64,000 nt of DNA from Actinomadura sp. NBRC 104412 (GCF_030269515.1 NZ_BSTM01000003.1:335274-399273); one strand, 5' to 3'. Counted from the first letter of the stretch, positions 28,707 to 37,145 are shown. Program-made: numbers and translations. Notes: generated by a model from the letters alone, not told the origin.

Positions 28707-30077
28707 TCAGGGTTCGCCGAAGACCTTCCCGGGGTTGAAGATCCCGGCGGGGTCGAGCGCCCGCTTGACGCCGTGGTGGAGGGCGACGACGGCCGGGTCG
28801 AGCTCCGCGTGCAGGCCGCGGCGCTTGAGCAGGCCGACGCCGTGCTCGCCGGTGACCGTGCCGCCCAGGGCGATCGCGTCGTCCACGATCCGGTCGAAGG
28901 CGCGCTCGGCGCGCTCGCGGGCGGCCTCGTCACCGGGAACGCCGATGATCAGCGGATGCAGGTTGCCGTCGCCCGCATGCGCGATGTTGGCGATGTGGGT
29001 GTCGTTGTCCCTGGCGGCGCGCTCGATGCGGGTCAGCATCTCCGGCACCAGGGAGCGCGGCACGCAGACGTCCTCGGTCAGCACCGGCCCGAGCCGTTCC
29101 AGGGCCGGGTAGGCCAGGCGGCGCGCCGCGAACAGGGCCTCGGCCTCCTCCTCGTCGGTGGAGCGGGCGCTCCAGGTGGCCCCGGCGTCCTTGAAACAGC
29201 GCACGATCGCGTCCGCCTCGGCGTCGTCGGCGGTGTCGCTTCGGGCCAGCAGCAGGACGTCGGCGTCCGCGGACAGGCCCATGTTCTTCCAGGCGTCCAC
29301 CGCCTGGAGGCAGTAGCGGTCGATCAGCTCCAGCGCGCTGGGCACGATCCCGGCGGCGGTGACCGCGCTGACGGCCTCACCCGCCGCGTGCAGGGTGTCG
29401 AAGTAGCCCACGATCGTGCGTTCGGGCGGGCGGGCGCCGCGCAGGCGGACGGTGATCTCGGTGATGACGCCCAGGGTGCCCTCGGAGCCGACCATCAGGC
29501 CGCACAGGTCGTATCCGACGACCCCCTTGGCGGTGCGCCGCCCGAGGCGCACCACCTCGCCGCGCCCGACGACCGCCTCGACGGCCAGCACGTAGTCGCG
29601 GGTGACGCCGTACTTCACGCAGCACACGCCGCCGGCGTTGGTGGCCACGTTGCCGCCGATGGTGGACCAGGGCGCGCTGGCGGGGTCCGGCGGGTACCAC
29701 AGGCCGTGCCGGGCGGCCTCGGCGCGCAGGTCGTCGTTGACCACGCCCGGTTGCACGACCGCCAGGCGCTCGTGCGGGTCGATCTCGACGATCTCGTTCA
29801 TCCGCTCCAGGGACAGCAGCACGCAGCCGTCCAGGGCGTTGGCGCCGCCGGAGAGGCCGGTGCCCGCGCCGCGCGGGACGATCGGCACGCCCCGCGCGGC
29901 GCAGACCTCGACCAGTGCCCGCACCTCTTCGGTGGAGCCGGCGCGGACCAGCGCGGCGGGTGTTCCGTACGGTGCCCATGCCGCCTCGTCATGCGCGTAG
30001 GCGGAGATCACGTCGGGATCGGTGGCGATGCGGTCGGCCGGGATGCGCCGCTGGAGGGCGTCCACCAAGTCGGTCAT
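28707..30077 (-). CDS. glcD: FAD-linked oxidase, GlcD type
   Basis: The 456-residue protein belongs to the FAD-PCMH/lactate dehydrogenase family. The FAD-binding blocks are VPRGAGTGLSGGANAL and STIGGNVATNAGG. The C-terminal catalytic domain carries HAGDGNLHP and GEHGVGLLK. It likely oxidises glycolate, D-lactate or a similar 2-hydroxy acid. No GlcE, GlcF or iron-sulphur partner lies next to it. ATG 30077 gives the family N-terminus; a TATTTT box lies about 10 bases upstream, so the leader is very short. Confidence 0.88.
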   Translation of the reverse strand: MTDLVDALQRRIPADRIATDPDVISAYAHDEAAWAPYGTPAALVRAGSTEEVRALVEVCAARGVPIVPRGAGTGLSGGANALDGCVLLSLERMNEIVEIDPHERLAVVQPGVVNDDLRAEAARHGLWYPPDPASAPWSTIGGNVATNAGGVCCVKYGVTRDYVLAVEAVVGRGEVVRLGRRTAKGVVGYDLCGLMVGSEGTLGVITEITVRLRGARPPERTIVGYFDTLHAAGEAVSAVTAAGIVPSALELIDRYCLQAVDAWKNMGLSADADVLLLARSDTADDAEADAIVRCFKDAGATWSARSTDEEEAEALFAARRLAYPALERLGPVLTEDVCVPRSLVPEMLTRIERAARDNDTHIANIAHAGDGNLHPLIIGVPGDEAARERAERAFDRIVDDAIALGGTVTGEHGVGLLKRRGLHAELDPAVVALHHGVKRALDPAGIFNPGKVFGEP

Positions 30078-30126
30078 GCCCCCCAAAATAGGCCGGTCAG
30101 GCCGCTTTCGTCGTGATCGCCTTCGG

Positions 30127-30180
30127 CTATCCGCCTTGGACGACCGCGAACCTCGCCTCCTTGGTGAAGCGCTCGAACAT
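30127..30180 (-). pseudogene. Remnant of a Clp N-terminal-domain protein gene
   Basis: Four bases after the stop of the HTH gene, AAAGG and an ATG open a 17-codon frame, MFERFTKEARFAVVQGG, ending in TAG. This is the start of the ClpC-like N-terminal domain (MFERFT-x-x-AR-x-VV). In Streptomyces such a gene typically follows a small HTH gene. The rest of the domain is missing and glcD follows within 50 bases, so a deletion is inferred. Confidence 0.65.
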
Positions 30181-30184
30181 CCTT

Positions 30185-30322
30185 TCACCTTTCCCTGTTG
30201 AGAAGGGACCGGCCGCCGCCGTGCTTCTTGTGGACGGCCTGGCGGCTCACACCGAGACAGACCGCGATCTCCTGCCAGGACCAGCCCTGCTCCCGCGCGG
30301 AGGCGACCCGCAGGGCCTCCAA
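30185..30322 (-). CDS. Small helix-turn-helix protein (start uncertain)
   Basis: The frame encodes LEALRVASAREQGWSWQEIA followed by VCLGVSRQAVHKKHGGGR, a compact HTH of the kind paired with Clp N-domain proteins in actinobacteria. The only canonical in-frame start is the TTG at 30322. Family-like residues (LHLRELSER) continue upstream to an in-frame stop at 30368-30370 without an ATG or GTG. The gene may therefore be translated from TTG or be decaying like its partner. A set of TGTCAAC/GTTGACA elements lies just upstream. Confidence 0.6.
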   Translation of the reverse strand: MEALRVASAREQGWSWQEIAVCLGVSRQAVHKKHGGGRSLLNRER

Positions 30323-30349
30323 CCGCTCGGACAGCTCGCGCAGATGTAG

Positions 30350-30383
30350 GTTGACATCAGGGCCGTGTCAACATGAGTTGACA
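30350..30383 (-). promoter_or_regulatory. Triple TGTCAAC/GTTGACA element
   Basis: GTTGACA occurs at 30350-30356 and 30377-30383, and its reverse complement TGTCAAC at 30366-30372. The last two form a perfect 7-bp inverted repeat with a 4-base spacer. The minus-strand TTGACA at 30371-30366, with TACATC 17 bases on, could be the promoter of the small HTH gene. Autoregulation is inferred. Confidence 0.45.
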
Positions 30384-30404
30384 GATGCGAGGTCGGGACG
30401 CGGC

Positions 30405-31424
30405 TCAGGCGGGGGTCAGCAGCGTGCTGACCAGGGTGTCCAGCTCGACCAGGCCCGCGATCCTGCCGTCGGCGTGCCGTACCAGGCCCAGGTGGCTGCG
30501 CCGCTCGCGCAGGATCGCCACCGCGTCGGTGACCGGCGCGCCCGCCGGGATGACCGGCACCGGGTGCGACAGCTCGCGTGCCGTCGTGGGCATGCCCCGC
30601 GCCCTGGCCAGGTAGGCGTCGCGGACGTGCACCATGCGCGGGGACCCGCCCCGCGCCGCGCCGCGCACCATCAGCCGCAGCCTGCCCGTGCGCGCCGCGG
30701 TCTCCACGATCTCCGCCGGCGCGGCGGACGGCGACACCGTGACGATGCGTCCCTCCGGCACGACCAGGCCGGTCAAGGGGGTCTTCGGCGCGTCCAGCGC
30801 GGCGGTGAGCAGGTGCAGGTCGCTCTCCGCGATCAGCCCGAGCCGCCGCGACTCCAGCACCAGGCTGCGCAACTGCTCGGGGGTGCGGGACACGCCGACC
30901 GCGTCCCGGGGCGACACCCGCACCAGCCGCAGCAGCAGGTTGGTGATCGCGTTCAGGCCCGCCAGCACCGGCCGCACCGCCCGGGTGAACGCGCGGAACG
31001 GCACCGCCAGGATCATCGCCGACCGCTCCGGCATGATGATCGCCCACGACTTGGGCGCCATCTCGCCCACCACCGTGTGCAGGAACGTCACCAGTCCCAG
31101 GGCCAGCACGAACGCCAGCGCGTGCGCGGCGGAGTCCGGCAGCCCCGCGGAGTGGAACAGCGGGGTCAGCGTGTGCGCGATCACCGGTTCGGACACCAGG
31201 CCGAGCCCCAGCGAGCTCATCGTGATGCCGAGCTGGGCGCCCGCCAGCATCAGCGACAGCTCGGAGATCCCCGCCACCGCCGAGGCGGCGGTCCTGCTGC
31301 CCCGGGCCGCGGCCCGTTCGAGCCGCGGGCGCCTGGCCGCCACCAGCGCGAACTCCGAGGCGACGAAGAAGCCGTTGAGGACCAGCAGCGCGAACGTCAC
31401 CAGCAGCGCGGTGGTCAGGTCCAT
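30405..31424 (-). CDS. CNNM/CBS-domain membrane protein (hemolysin-like), short form
   Basis: The 339-residue protein has a DUF21/CNNM membrane domain (N-terminal segments ALLVTFALLVLNGFFVASEF, LGITMSSLGLGLVSE and the VVGEMAPK loop) and a CBS pair at about 200-335. It lacks the C-terminal CorC_HlyC transporter-associated domain of the neighbouring paralogue. The family is linked to magnesium/cobalt efflux or membrane metal homeostasis. It starts 7 bases after the stop of the longer paralogue. Confidence 0.9.
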   Translation of the reverse strand: MDLTTALLVTFALLVLNGFFVASEFALVAARRPRLERAAARGSRTAASAVAGISELSLMLAGAQLGITMSSLGLGLVSEPVIAHTLTPLFHSAGLPDSAAHALAFVLALGLVTFLHTVVGEMAPKSWAIIMPERSAMILAVPFRAFTRAVRPVLAGLNAITNLLLRLVRVSPRDAVGVSRTPEQLRSLVLESRRLGLIAESDLHLLTAALDAPKTPLTGLVVPEGRIVTVSPSAAPAEIVETAARTGRLRLMVRGAARGGSPRMVHVRDAYLARARGMPTTARELSHPVPVIPAGAPVTDAVAILRERRSHLGLVRHADGRIAGLVELDTLVSTLLTPA

Positions 31425-31431
31425 CCGCCCG

Positions 31432-32778
31432 TCACCCGCCCCGCTCGTCCGGAGAGTGCTCGCCGGCCACCGTCCGCATCCGGATCAGCTCGGGCACGTG
31501 CCGCTTGATGGACAGCACCTCGATCACCGCCCGCAGCGGCGGCTCGCCCGGCCGGTGCGGCGCCAGGTCGACCGAGACCACGTCACCGGGCTCGGCGATG
31601 CGGCCGAGCCGGCTGTGCAGCAGCCCGGCGACCGTCTCGTAGTCGCCCTCGGGCAGGGCGATGCCGGTCTCGTGCTCGACCTCGTCCACCCGCAGGCCCG
31701 CGTCGACGGTCCACCAGTCGCCGCGCCGCACCGCCTGCTCCTCGCTCACCTCGTTCTCGTCGGCGATCTCCCCGACCAGTTCCTCTGCCACGTCCTCCCA
31801 GGCGATGAGGCCGGCGAAGCCGCCGTACTCGTCCACCACGCAGGCCAGCGAGCCGCCGTCGCCGCTGAGCCGCGCCACCACGTCCGGCAGCGGCAGCGTG
31901 TCGGGCACCAGCGGCGCCGGACGGGCGAGCTCGCGCACCGTCGTGCGGTCGGCCTCCCGCGGGGACAGCCGGACGAGCTGGTCGAGCCCGACCACCCCGA
32001 CGACGTCGTCCACGCTGTCGCCGACCACGGGGTAGCGGGTGTGGCCGTGCGCGGTGATGACCTCGGTCAGCTCGCCCGCCCGCGCCGTCTGCGGGACGGT
32101 GATCACGTCCACACGGGGCACCATCACCTCGCCGGCCGTCCGGTCGGAGAACATCAGCGCGCGCCCCAGCAGGTCCGCCTGATCCGCCCGCAGCTCCGCG
32201 CCGGACTCCCCGATGATGTGGCCCAGCTCCTCCAGCGTGGCGCCGTGGTGCAGCTCCTCGACCGGCTCGATCCCGGCCAGCCGCAGCAGCCCCGCGGCGG
32301 AGGCGTCGAACAGCCTGATCACCGGGGAGGCCACCGACAGGTACGTCAGTGTGGAGCCGGCCAGCGCCTTGGCCAGCGGGTCGGCCTTGGCCAGCGCCAG
32401 GTTCTTGGGGAACAGCTCGCCCAGCACCATCTGGATGATCGTGGCGATCGCGAACCCGGCCGCCACCGAGATCCCCGTGACCGCGCCGGGCGACATCCCC
32501 GCCGCCTCCAGCGGCGGCGCGACCAGCCCGCCCAGCGCGGGCTCGGCGACGAACCCCACCACCAGGGCGGTCGCGGTGATGCCGAGCTGGGCGCCGGACA
32601 GCATGAACGACACGCGCTCCATCACGCGCACCGCCCGCGCCGCCCTCCGGTCGCCCTCCCTGGCCTGCCGCTCCAGCTCCGGCCTGTCCGCGGTGACGAA
32701 GGCGAACTCCTGGGCGACGAACCAGCCGGTCGCCGCCGTCAGCAGCAGCACGGCCAGCAGGCCCAGCGCGACGGTCAC
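31432..32778 (-). CDS. CNNM/CBS/CorC-domain membrane protein (hemolysin family)
   Basis: The 448-residue protein has the full architecture: a DUF21/CNNM domain with the GWFVAQEFAFV segment and VLGELFPKNLAL; two CBS domains (EVMVPRVDVITVP, then CVVDEYGGFAGLIAWEDVAE); and a C-terminal CorC_HlyC domain (about 360-440). It probably takes part in divalent cation transport at the membrane. It starts with a GTG and forms a two-gene operon with the shorter copy, divergent from the metallo-beta-lactamase-fold gene. Confidence 0.92.
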   Translation of the reverse strand: MTVALGLLAVLLLTAATGWFVAQEFAFVTADRPELERQAREGDRRAARAVRVMERVSFMLSGAQLGITATALVVGFVAEPALGGLVAPPLEAAGMSPGAVTGISVAAGFAIATIIQMVLGELFPKNLALAKADPLAKALAGSTLTYLSVASPVIRLFDASAAGLLRLAGIEPVEELHHGATLEELGHIIGESGAELRADQADLLGRALMFSDRTAGEVMVPRVDVITVPQTARAGELTEVITAHGHTRYPVVGDSVDDVVGVVGLDQLVRLSPREADRTTVRELARPAPLVPDTLPLPDVVARLSGDGGSLACVVDEYGGFAGLIAWEDVAEELVGEIADENEVSEEQAVRRGDWWTVDAGLRVDEVEHETGIALPEGDYETVAGLLHSRLGRIAEPGDVVSVDLAPHRPGEPPLRAVIEVLSIKRHVPELIRMRTVAGEHSPDERGG

Positions 32779-32888
32779 CCTGGCATCATTTCCCCGCCCC
32801 TGATCTTTCTCACGCGGGATTGCCGGGGGTGGACGAGTGGGAATGATTGGTTGTGGTATGTCCGCCGCGAGTTCCGAGGGGGCGACCG

Positions 32889-33848
32889 ATGCCCAGGCCG
32901 TTCGCGTCCTCCGCCGACCTGGCGGAGAAGGAGCAGACCCTCGAGGTGCTCGCCGACGGGGTTTACGCCCTCACGGCCGAGGGCGACCCGAACGTCGGCG
33001 CGATCGAGGGCGAGGACTTCCTGGTCTGCTTCGAGGCCCTCGCCACCCCGGCCGCGGCCCGCCGGTGGCTCGCCAGGCTCCGCGAGCACACCGCCAAGCC
33101 GGTCAAGTACCTGGTGCTGTCCCACTACCACGCGGTGCGAACGCTGGGGGCCGCCGCGTTCGGGGACGCCACGATCATCGCGCACGACCGCACCGCCGCC
33201 CTGATCCGCGAGCGCGGCAAGGAGGACTGGGAGTCGGAGTACGCCCGGATGCCCCGGCTGTTCGAGGAGCCCGCGGGCATCCCCGGTCTCACCTGGCCGA
33301 ACGTCACCTTCTCCAGCACCCTCACCATCGACCTGGGCGGCGACCGCGGCGACCTCGACCTGGCGTACTGCGGGCGCGGCCACACCGAGGGCGACATCGT
33401 GGCGTGGCTGCCCCGGCAGCACATCCTGTTCGCCGGCGACCTGGTGGAGACCCGGGCCGCCCTCTACACCGGCGACGCCTTCCACCAGGAGTGGGTGTCG
33501 GGCACCCTCGACCAGGTCGAGTCGTTCGGCGCCCGGACCCTGGTCGGCGGGCGCGGCGCCGTCGCGCACGGCCGGGAGGCGGTGCGCGACGCCATCGCGC
33601 AGACCCGGCGCTTCCTGGAGGTGATGATCGGCGAGGTACGGGAGGTCAGGGACGGCGGAGGCACCCTCAAGGACGCCTTCGCCGCCGTGCACGCCGCCCT
33701 CGCCCCCGACTACGGCCGCTGGCCCATCTTCGAGCACTGCCTCCCGTTCGACGTCTCCCGGCTCTGGGACGAGCTGGACGGCGTCGAGCGGCCCCGCGTG
33801 TGGACGCCCGAGCGGGACCGGGAGGTCTGGGCCGAGCTCCAGGACTGA
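32889..33848 (+). CDS. MBL-fold protein with altered metal-binding motif
   Basis: The 319-residue protein has the metallo-beta-lactamase fold: PNVGAIEGEDFLV, LVLSHYHAVRTLGAAAFG, GRGHTEGDIVAWLP, FAGDLVETR. The canonical H-x-H-x-D-H motif reads HYHAVR (79-84), so the Asp and third His are Val and Arg. The later His and Asp ligands remain. It could bind a single metal or act differently from standard hydrolases. ATG 32889 is preferred because GAGGGGG lies upstream; an in-frame GTG 14 codons earlier is less likely. Confidence 0.8.
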   Translation: MPRPFASSADLAEKEQTLEVLADGVYALTAEGDPNVGAIEGEDFLVCFEALATPAAARRWLARLREHTAKPVKYLVLSHYHAVRTLGAAAFGDATIIAHDRTAALIRERGKEDWESEYARMPRLFEEPAGIPGLTWPNVTFSSTLTIDLGGDRGDLDLAYCGRGHTEGDIVAWLPRQHILFAGDLVETRAALYTGDAFHQEWVSGTLDQVESFGARTLVGGRGAVAHGREAVRDAIAQTRRFLEVMIGEVREVRDGGGTLKDAFAAVHAALAPDYGRWPIFEHCLPFDVSRLWDELDGVERPRVWTPERDREVWAELQD

Positions 33849-33905
33849 CCGCGATGGAAGGGCCGGCGGGTTGTCATGTTCGCATCGCGAGCGGTGGGAG
33901 TTCCC

Positions 33906-34940
33906 ATGACCGACGACAGGCATCCCCGGCCGGTGTTCGACCCCGAGATCCCCCGTGAGGACCGCGCCCTCCTGGCCGCCGCGCCGGAAAGGCTGGTCGC
34001 GGCCCATCTCCCCGCCCCGTCCCCGCCCCGGCTCCGGCCCGCCGCGCTGATCGGCCGCGCCCTGTGGGTCCCCATGGTCGCCTTCTTCTACGGCGTGCTG
34101 CCCGGCGGCTGGATTCGGCTGTGCCTCCTGGCCCCGGACGAGGAGGAGGACGACCTGGTCGACGGGGTGTTCCGGTGGGGCGGCACGGCGGTGGCCGCCA
34201 TGATGATCACGCCGGCGCTGCAGATCTCGCTGATCCTGCTGCGGCTGGGGGAGGTGGCCGCGCTGCTGGCCCTGGCCAGCTTCACCTGCTGGGCCGTCGC
34301 CGCCGTGCGCCGTCTGCGGGAGCCTGCCGCCGCCCGCGCCGCCCGCGTGCATCACGGCCGTTACCTGCTGCCCGGCGACTTCGACCGGGTGGCGACCCGG
34401 CTGCTGCTGCGGGCGCAGCGGGCCTGCGACGCGGTGCTGGGCTCGGTCTCGCACCGCGCCGGTCTCCTGGACGACGCCGGCGGCCCGGCGGCGCTGTCCC
34501 GCGAGGAATGGGCGATCGCCTCCACGCTGGCCGAGCACACCCGGCTGCGCCGCGACCAGGAGAAGCGGCTGCCCGAGCACCCGTCCCCGCGGCTGCGGGC
34601 GCTGATGGTGCCGCAGCGCCGCGCCCTGGACGCCTCGGTCGGCTCGGTCACCGCCCGCGTCGAGGCGCTGGAAACGTACGCGCGGCGGACGCTGGAGCTG
34701 GACGAGGCGTACCGGGAATGGCAGGCCGTCCAGCGCCTCCCCGAACGGAACGAGCGCTACCGCGAGCTGCTGGCCGCCACCGTCCGGGACGACCTGGCCC
34801 GCGAGGAACTCGGCAGGCTGGCCGAAGACGCACGTCGCGTCCGCGCCGTACTACTGGAGGAGACCCGCAGAGCGTCCCAACACGGCGACGCCCTAGCCGT
34901 CCCGCCGTCGACCTCAAGCCCCGCCAACACACCCGCATAG
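33906..34940 (+). CDS. Membrane protein of unknown function
   Basis: The 344-residue protein has two or three hydrophobic segments at about 50-130 (ALWVPMVAFFYGVLPGGWI, AVAAMMITPALQISLILL, VAALLALASFTCWAVAAV). A long charged helical C-terminal half follows, rich in Arg and Glu. GGGAG precedes ATG 33906. A 204-bp repeat locus begins right after it. I recognise no family. Confidence 0.7.
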   Translation: MTDDRHPRPVFDPEIPREDRALLAAAPERLVAAHLPAPSPPRLRPAALIGRALWVPMVAFFYGVLPGGWIRLCLLAPDEEEDDLVDGVFRWGGTAVAAMMITPALQISLILLRLGEVAALLALASFTCWAVAAVRRLREPAAARAARVHHGRYLLPGDFDRVATRLLLRAQRACDAVLGSVSHRAGLLDDAGGPAALSREEWAIASTLAEHTRLRRDQEKRLPEHPSPRLRALMVPQRRALDASVGSVTARVEALETYARRTLELDEAYREWQAVQRLPERNERYRELLAATVRDDLAREELGRLAEDARRVRAVLLEETRRASQHGDALAVPPSTSSPANTPA

Positions 34941-34953
34941 CGAGTCCCCAGTC

Positions 34954-35411
34954 GAGGAGCGCAGCTCGCACCCGCCACAAAAGCCCTTCTCAACTACCTC
35001 AACCCCCAACCCCAGCCCCGAACGACGCCCAAACGCTGCGATCGCGTCCGAAGGCAGGGGCGAGCGCGAGCGAGACCCTGATCGCGCAGCGAGCCTCTAG
35101 GCGAGTCGGAGCGATGCAGCGATCGCCGCAGGCGCGACAAGCGACGAGCCGTCAAGGCGAGGAGCGCAGCTCGCGCCTGCCATAAGCACAGTCGCACCCA
35201 CCCCAATCCCCAACCCCAGCCCCGAACGATGCCCAAGCGTTGCGATCGCGTCCGAAGGCAGATTCGAGCGAAGCGAGAATCTGATCGCGTAGCGAGCCTC
35301 TGGGCGAGTCGGAGCGATGCAGCGATCGCCGCAGGCGCGACAAGCGACGAGCCGTCAAGGCGAGGAGCGCAGCTCGCGCCTGCCATAAGCACAGCGCAGC
35401 TCGCGGTTGCA
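34954..35411. repeat. 204-bp direct repeats with GAGCG-AGCG hairpins
   Basis: Two full copies, beginning GAGGAGCGCAGCTCGC at 34954 and 35159, and a partial third at 35362 fill the 472-base gap between convergent genes. Each unit holds CCCCGAACGA, a hairpin region, CGAGCCTCT, GGAGCGATGCAGCGATCGCC and GCGAG-GAGCGCAG-CTCGC. The main hairpin has CAGATTC/GAATCTG arms in unit 2 and CAGGG/CCCTG in unit 1, both around a GAGCG-n-GCGA loop. No gene is supported here. Confidence 0.85.
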
Positions 35412-35412
35412 A

Positions 35413-36222
35413 TCAAACGGGCCGCAGAAGTGCTTCTTGGGCGATGGAGGCGACGAGTTTTCCGTCGCGGGTGTGCAGGGTGCCGTGGGCGAGGCCGCGG
35501 GCGCCGTGGTTGGTGGCCGGGTCGACCGAGAACAGCAGCCAGTCGTCGATCCGGGCGGGGCGGTGGAACCACAGCGCGTGGTCCAGGCTGACGGCCATCG
35601 CCAGCTCGCGCGGGGAGCCGGGCGCCCGTGCGCCGCTGACCAGCGCCATGTCGGACAGGTAGGCGATGAGGCTCGCGTGGACGGCGGGGTCGTCGGGCAG
35701 CGGCTCCCGGTGCCGGATCCAGAACGGGTGCGGGGACCAGATCCCGTCGGCGCGTTCCCGCCGCATCGCCCGCATCTCGAACCCGGTGGGGTGCCGGATG
35801 AACGCGGGGAAGTCCGGCGGCTCCAGCTCCTCGGGCGGTGGAACGTCCGGCGGTCCCTGTGGCTGCCAGTCGTAGCCCGGTTCGGGGTCGTGGAAGGAGG
35901 CGATCATCTCGAAGATCGGCTTGCCGCCCTGGGAGGCGGTGACGTGCCGGGTGGAGAACGCGCGCCCGTCCCGGGTGCGGGCCACGTCGAACCGCAGCGT
36001 CTCCTCATAGGTGCCCGGCCTGATGAAGTACGCGTGCAGCGAGTGGGGGAGCCGTCCCTGATCGACCGTGTGGCAGGCGGCGCGCAGGCTCTGCGCCGCC
36101 ACCTGGCCGCCGAACAGGCGGACCCGGGCGAGCCCGGCGACCTCCGCCCCCAGGTAGGTGTCCTCGTCCAGCGGCCGCAGGTCGAGCAGCCGCACGATCC
36201 GGGGTGGGGACTCCTCGCTCAT
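35413..36222 (-). CDS. tesB: Acyl-CoA thioesterase II
   Basis: The 269-residue double-hotdog enzyme hydrolyses medium- and long-chain acyl-CoA. Family blocks are GLARVRLFGGQVAAQSLRAA, SLHAYFIRPG, the C-terminal SLDHALWFHRPARIDDWLLF and NHGARGLAHGTL. In TesB the catalytic Asp-Thr-Gln sit in the second hotdog, consistent with this region. GGGAGG precedes the ATG at 36222. It ends beside the 204-bp repeats. Confidence 0.95.
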   Translation of the reverse strand: MSEESPPRIVRLLDLRPLDEDTYLGAEVAGLARVRLFGGQVAAQSLRAACHTVDQGRLPHSLHAYFIRPGTYEETLRFDVARTRDGRAFSTRHVTASQGGKPIFEMIASFHDPEPGYDWQPQGPPDVPPPEELEPPDFPAFIRHPTGFEMRAMRRERADGIWSPHPFWIRHREPLPDDPAVHASLIAYLSDMALVSGARAPGSPRELAMAVSLDHALWFHRPARIDDWLLFSVDPATNHGARGLAHGTLHTRDGKLVASIAQEALLRPV

Positions 36223-36307
36223 CCGCTGCCTCCCGCGCCGCCGGCCGGCGGACTCCGCAAACCGGATCAACGGTACATCCGGCGTCCCGCCCGGTCGCAC
36301 GGCGGGG

Positions 36308-37069
36308 TCAGGCCCGCACGACCTCCGGGCCCGCGGCGGCCAGTTCGGCGGCCGCCTCGGTGTCCAGGCCGGTGTCGGTGATCAGCACGTCGATCTCCGA
36401 CAGCGCGGCGAACCGCACCAGATTGTCGTTTCCGATCTTGGTGCGGTCGGCCAGCAGCACCCGCCGCCGGGACGAGGCGATCATCGCCCGCTTCACCGCG
36501 GCCTCGGCCTGGTCGGAGGTGGTGAGCCCGTGCGCCGCCGAGCAGCCGTTGGTGGCCATGAACGCCACGTCCGCCCACAGGTCGGCCAGCGGGCGCAGCA
36601 CCCAGTCGTCCACCGTGGCCAGCGTGCGCGGCCGCACCCGGCCGCCCAGCATGATGACGTTGAGGTTGGACTGCGCGGCCAGCGCGGTGGCGTGCGGCGG
36701 CGAGTTGACGATCACCGTCAGCTCGCGGTCGGCGGGCAGCAGCCGCACCAGCCGGGCGGTGGTGGTGCCCGCATCGATGATCACCGAGCCCTCGGCGGGC
36801 AGCTCGGCCAGCGCCGCCTTGGCGATCCGCTCCTTCTCCTCGGTCAGCACCGCGTCCCTGGCGGCCAGCGCGGGCTCGAAGCCCAGCCGCTCCACCGGGA
36901 TCGCTCCGCCGTGCACCCGGCGCAGCGTGCCGGCCCGCTCCAGCACGGTCAGGTCGCGCCGGATCGTCTCGGTGGTCACCGAGAACCGCTCGGCCAGCGC
37001 CACCACGTCGACGCGGCCTTCGGCGCGCGCCAGCTCCAGGATCGCCTGCTGCCGTTCCTCGGCGTACAT
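36308..37069 (-). CDS. DeoR-family transcriptional regulator of the PTS operon
   Basis: The 253-residue protein has the DeoR HTH (RVDVVALAERFSVTTETIRR, followed by DL and RRVHGGAI) and a sugar-phosphate sensor domain (VIIDAGTTTARLVRLLP, and FMATNGCSAAHGLTT). ATG 37069 (MYAEERQQAI) matches the usual family start; in-frame ATGs at 37102 and 37114 have no ribosome binding site. It is the last gene of the PTS operon and probably represses it in response to a phosphosugar such as fructose 1-phosphate. Confidence 0.9.
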   Translation of the reverse strand: MYAEERQQAILELARAEGRVDVVALAERFSVTTETIRRDLTVLERAGTLRRVHGGAIPVERLGFEPALAARDAVLTEEKERIAKAALAELPAEGSVIIDAGTTTARLVRLLPADRELTVIVNSPPHATALAAQSNLNVIMLGGRVRPRTLATVDDWVLRPLADLWADVAFMATNGCSAAHGLTTSDQAEAAVKRAMIASSRRRVLLADRTKIGNDNLVRFAALSEIDVLITDTGLDTEAAAELAAAGPEVVRA

Positions 37070-37114
37070 GGGGGTGAGGTCACCTGCTCCCGCTGTGGTC
37101 ATGACGGCGACCAT

Positions 37115-37145
37115 TGTCTTACGGGTCGGCTCTGTCCTACGGGTC
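37115..37145. repeat. 13-bp direct repeat between ptsH and the DeoR gene
   Basis: TGTCTTACGGGTC (37115-37127) and TGTCCTACGGGTC (37133-37145) are direct repeats with an 18-base period. They lie just upstream of the DeoR gene and overlap the HPr stop. They could be a regulator site. Confidence 0.35.

Noticed and set aside
34954..35411. CRISPR array or insertion sequence at the repeat locus
   Set aside because: The repeats are about 204 bases, contiguous and without spacers; no transposase frame or terminal inverted repeat with target duplication is seen.
34994..35572. Minus-strand frames with repeated CLWQARAALLALTARRLSRL-like sequence
   Set aside because: They are translations of the 204-bp repeat; hairpin-arm covariation argues for a non-coding element.
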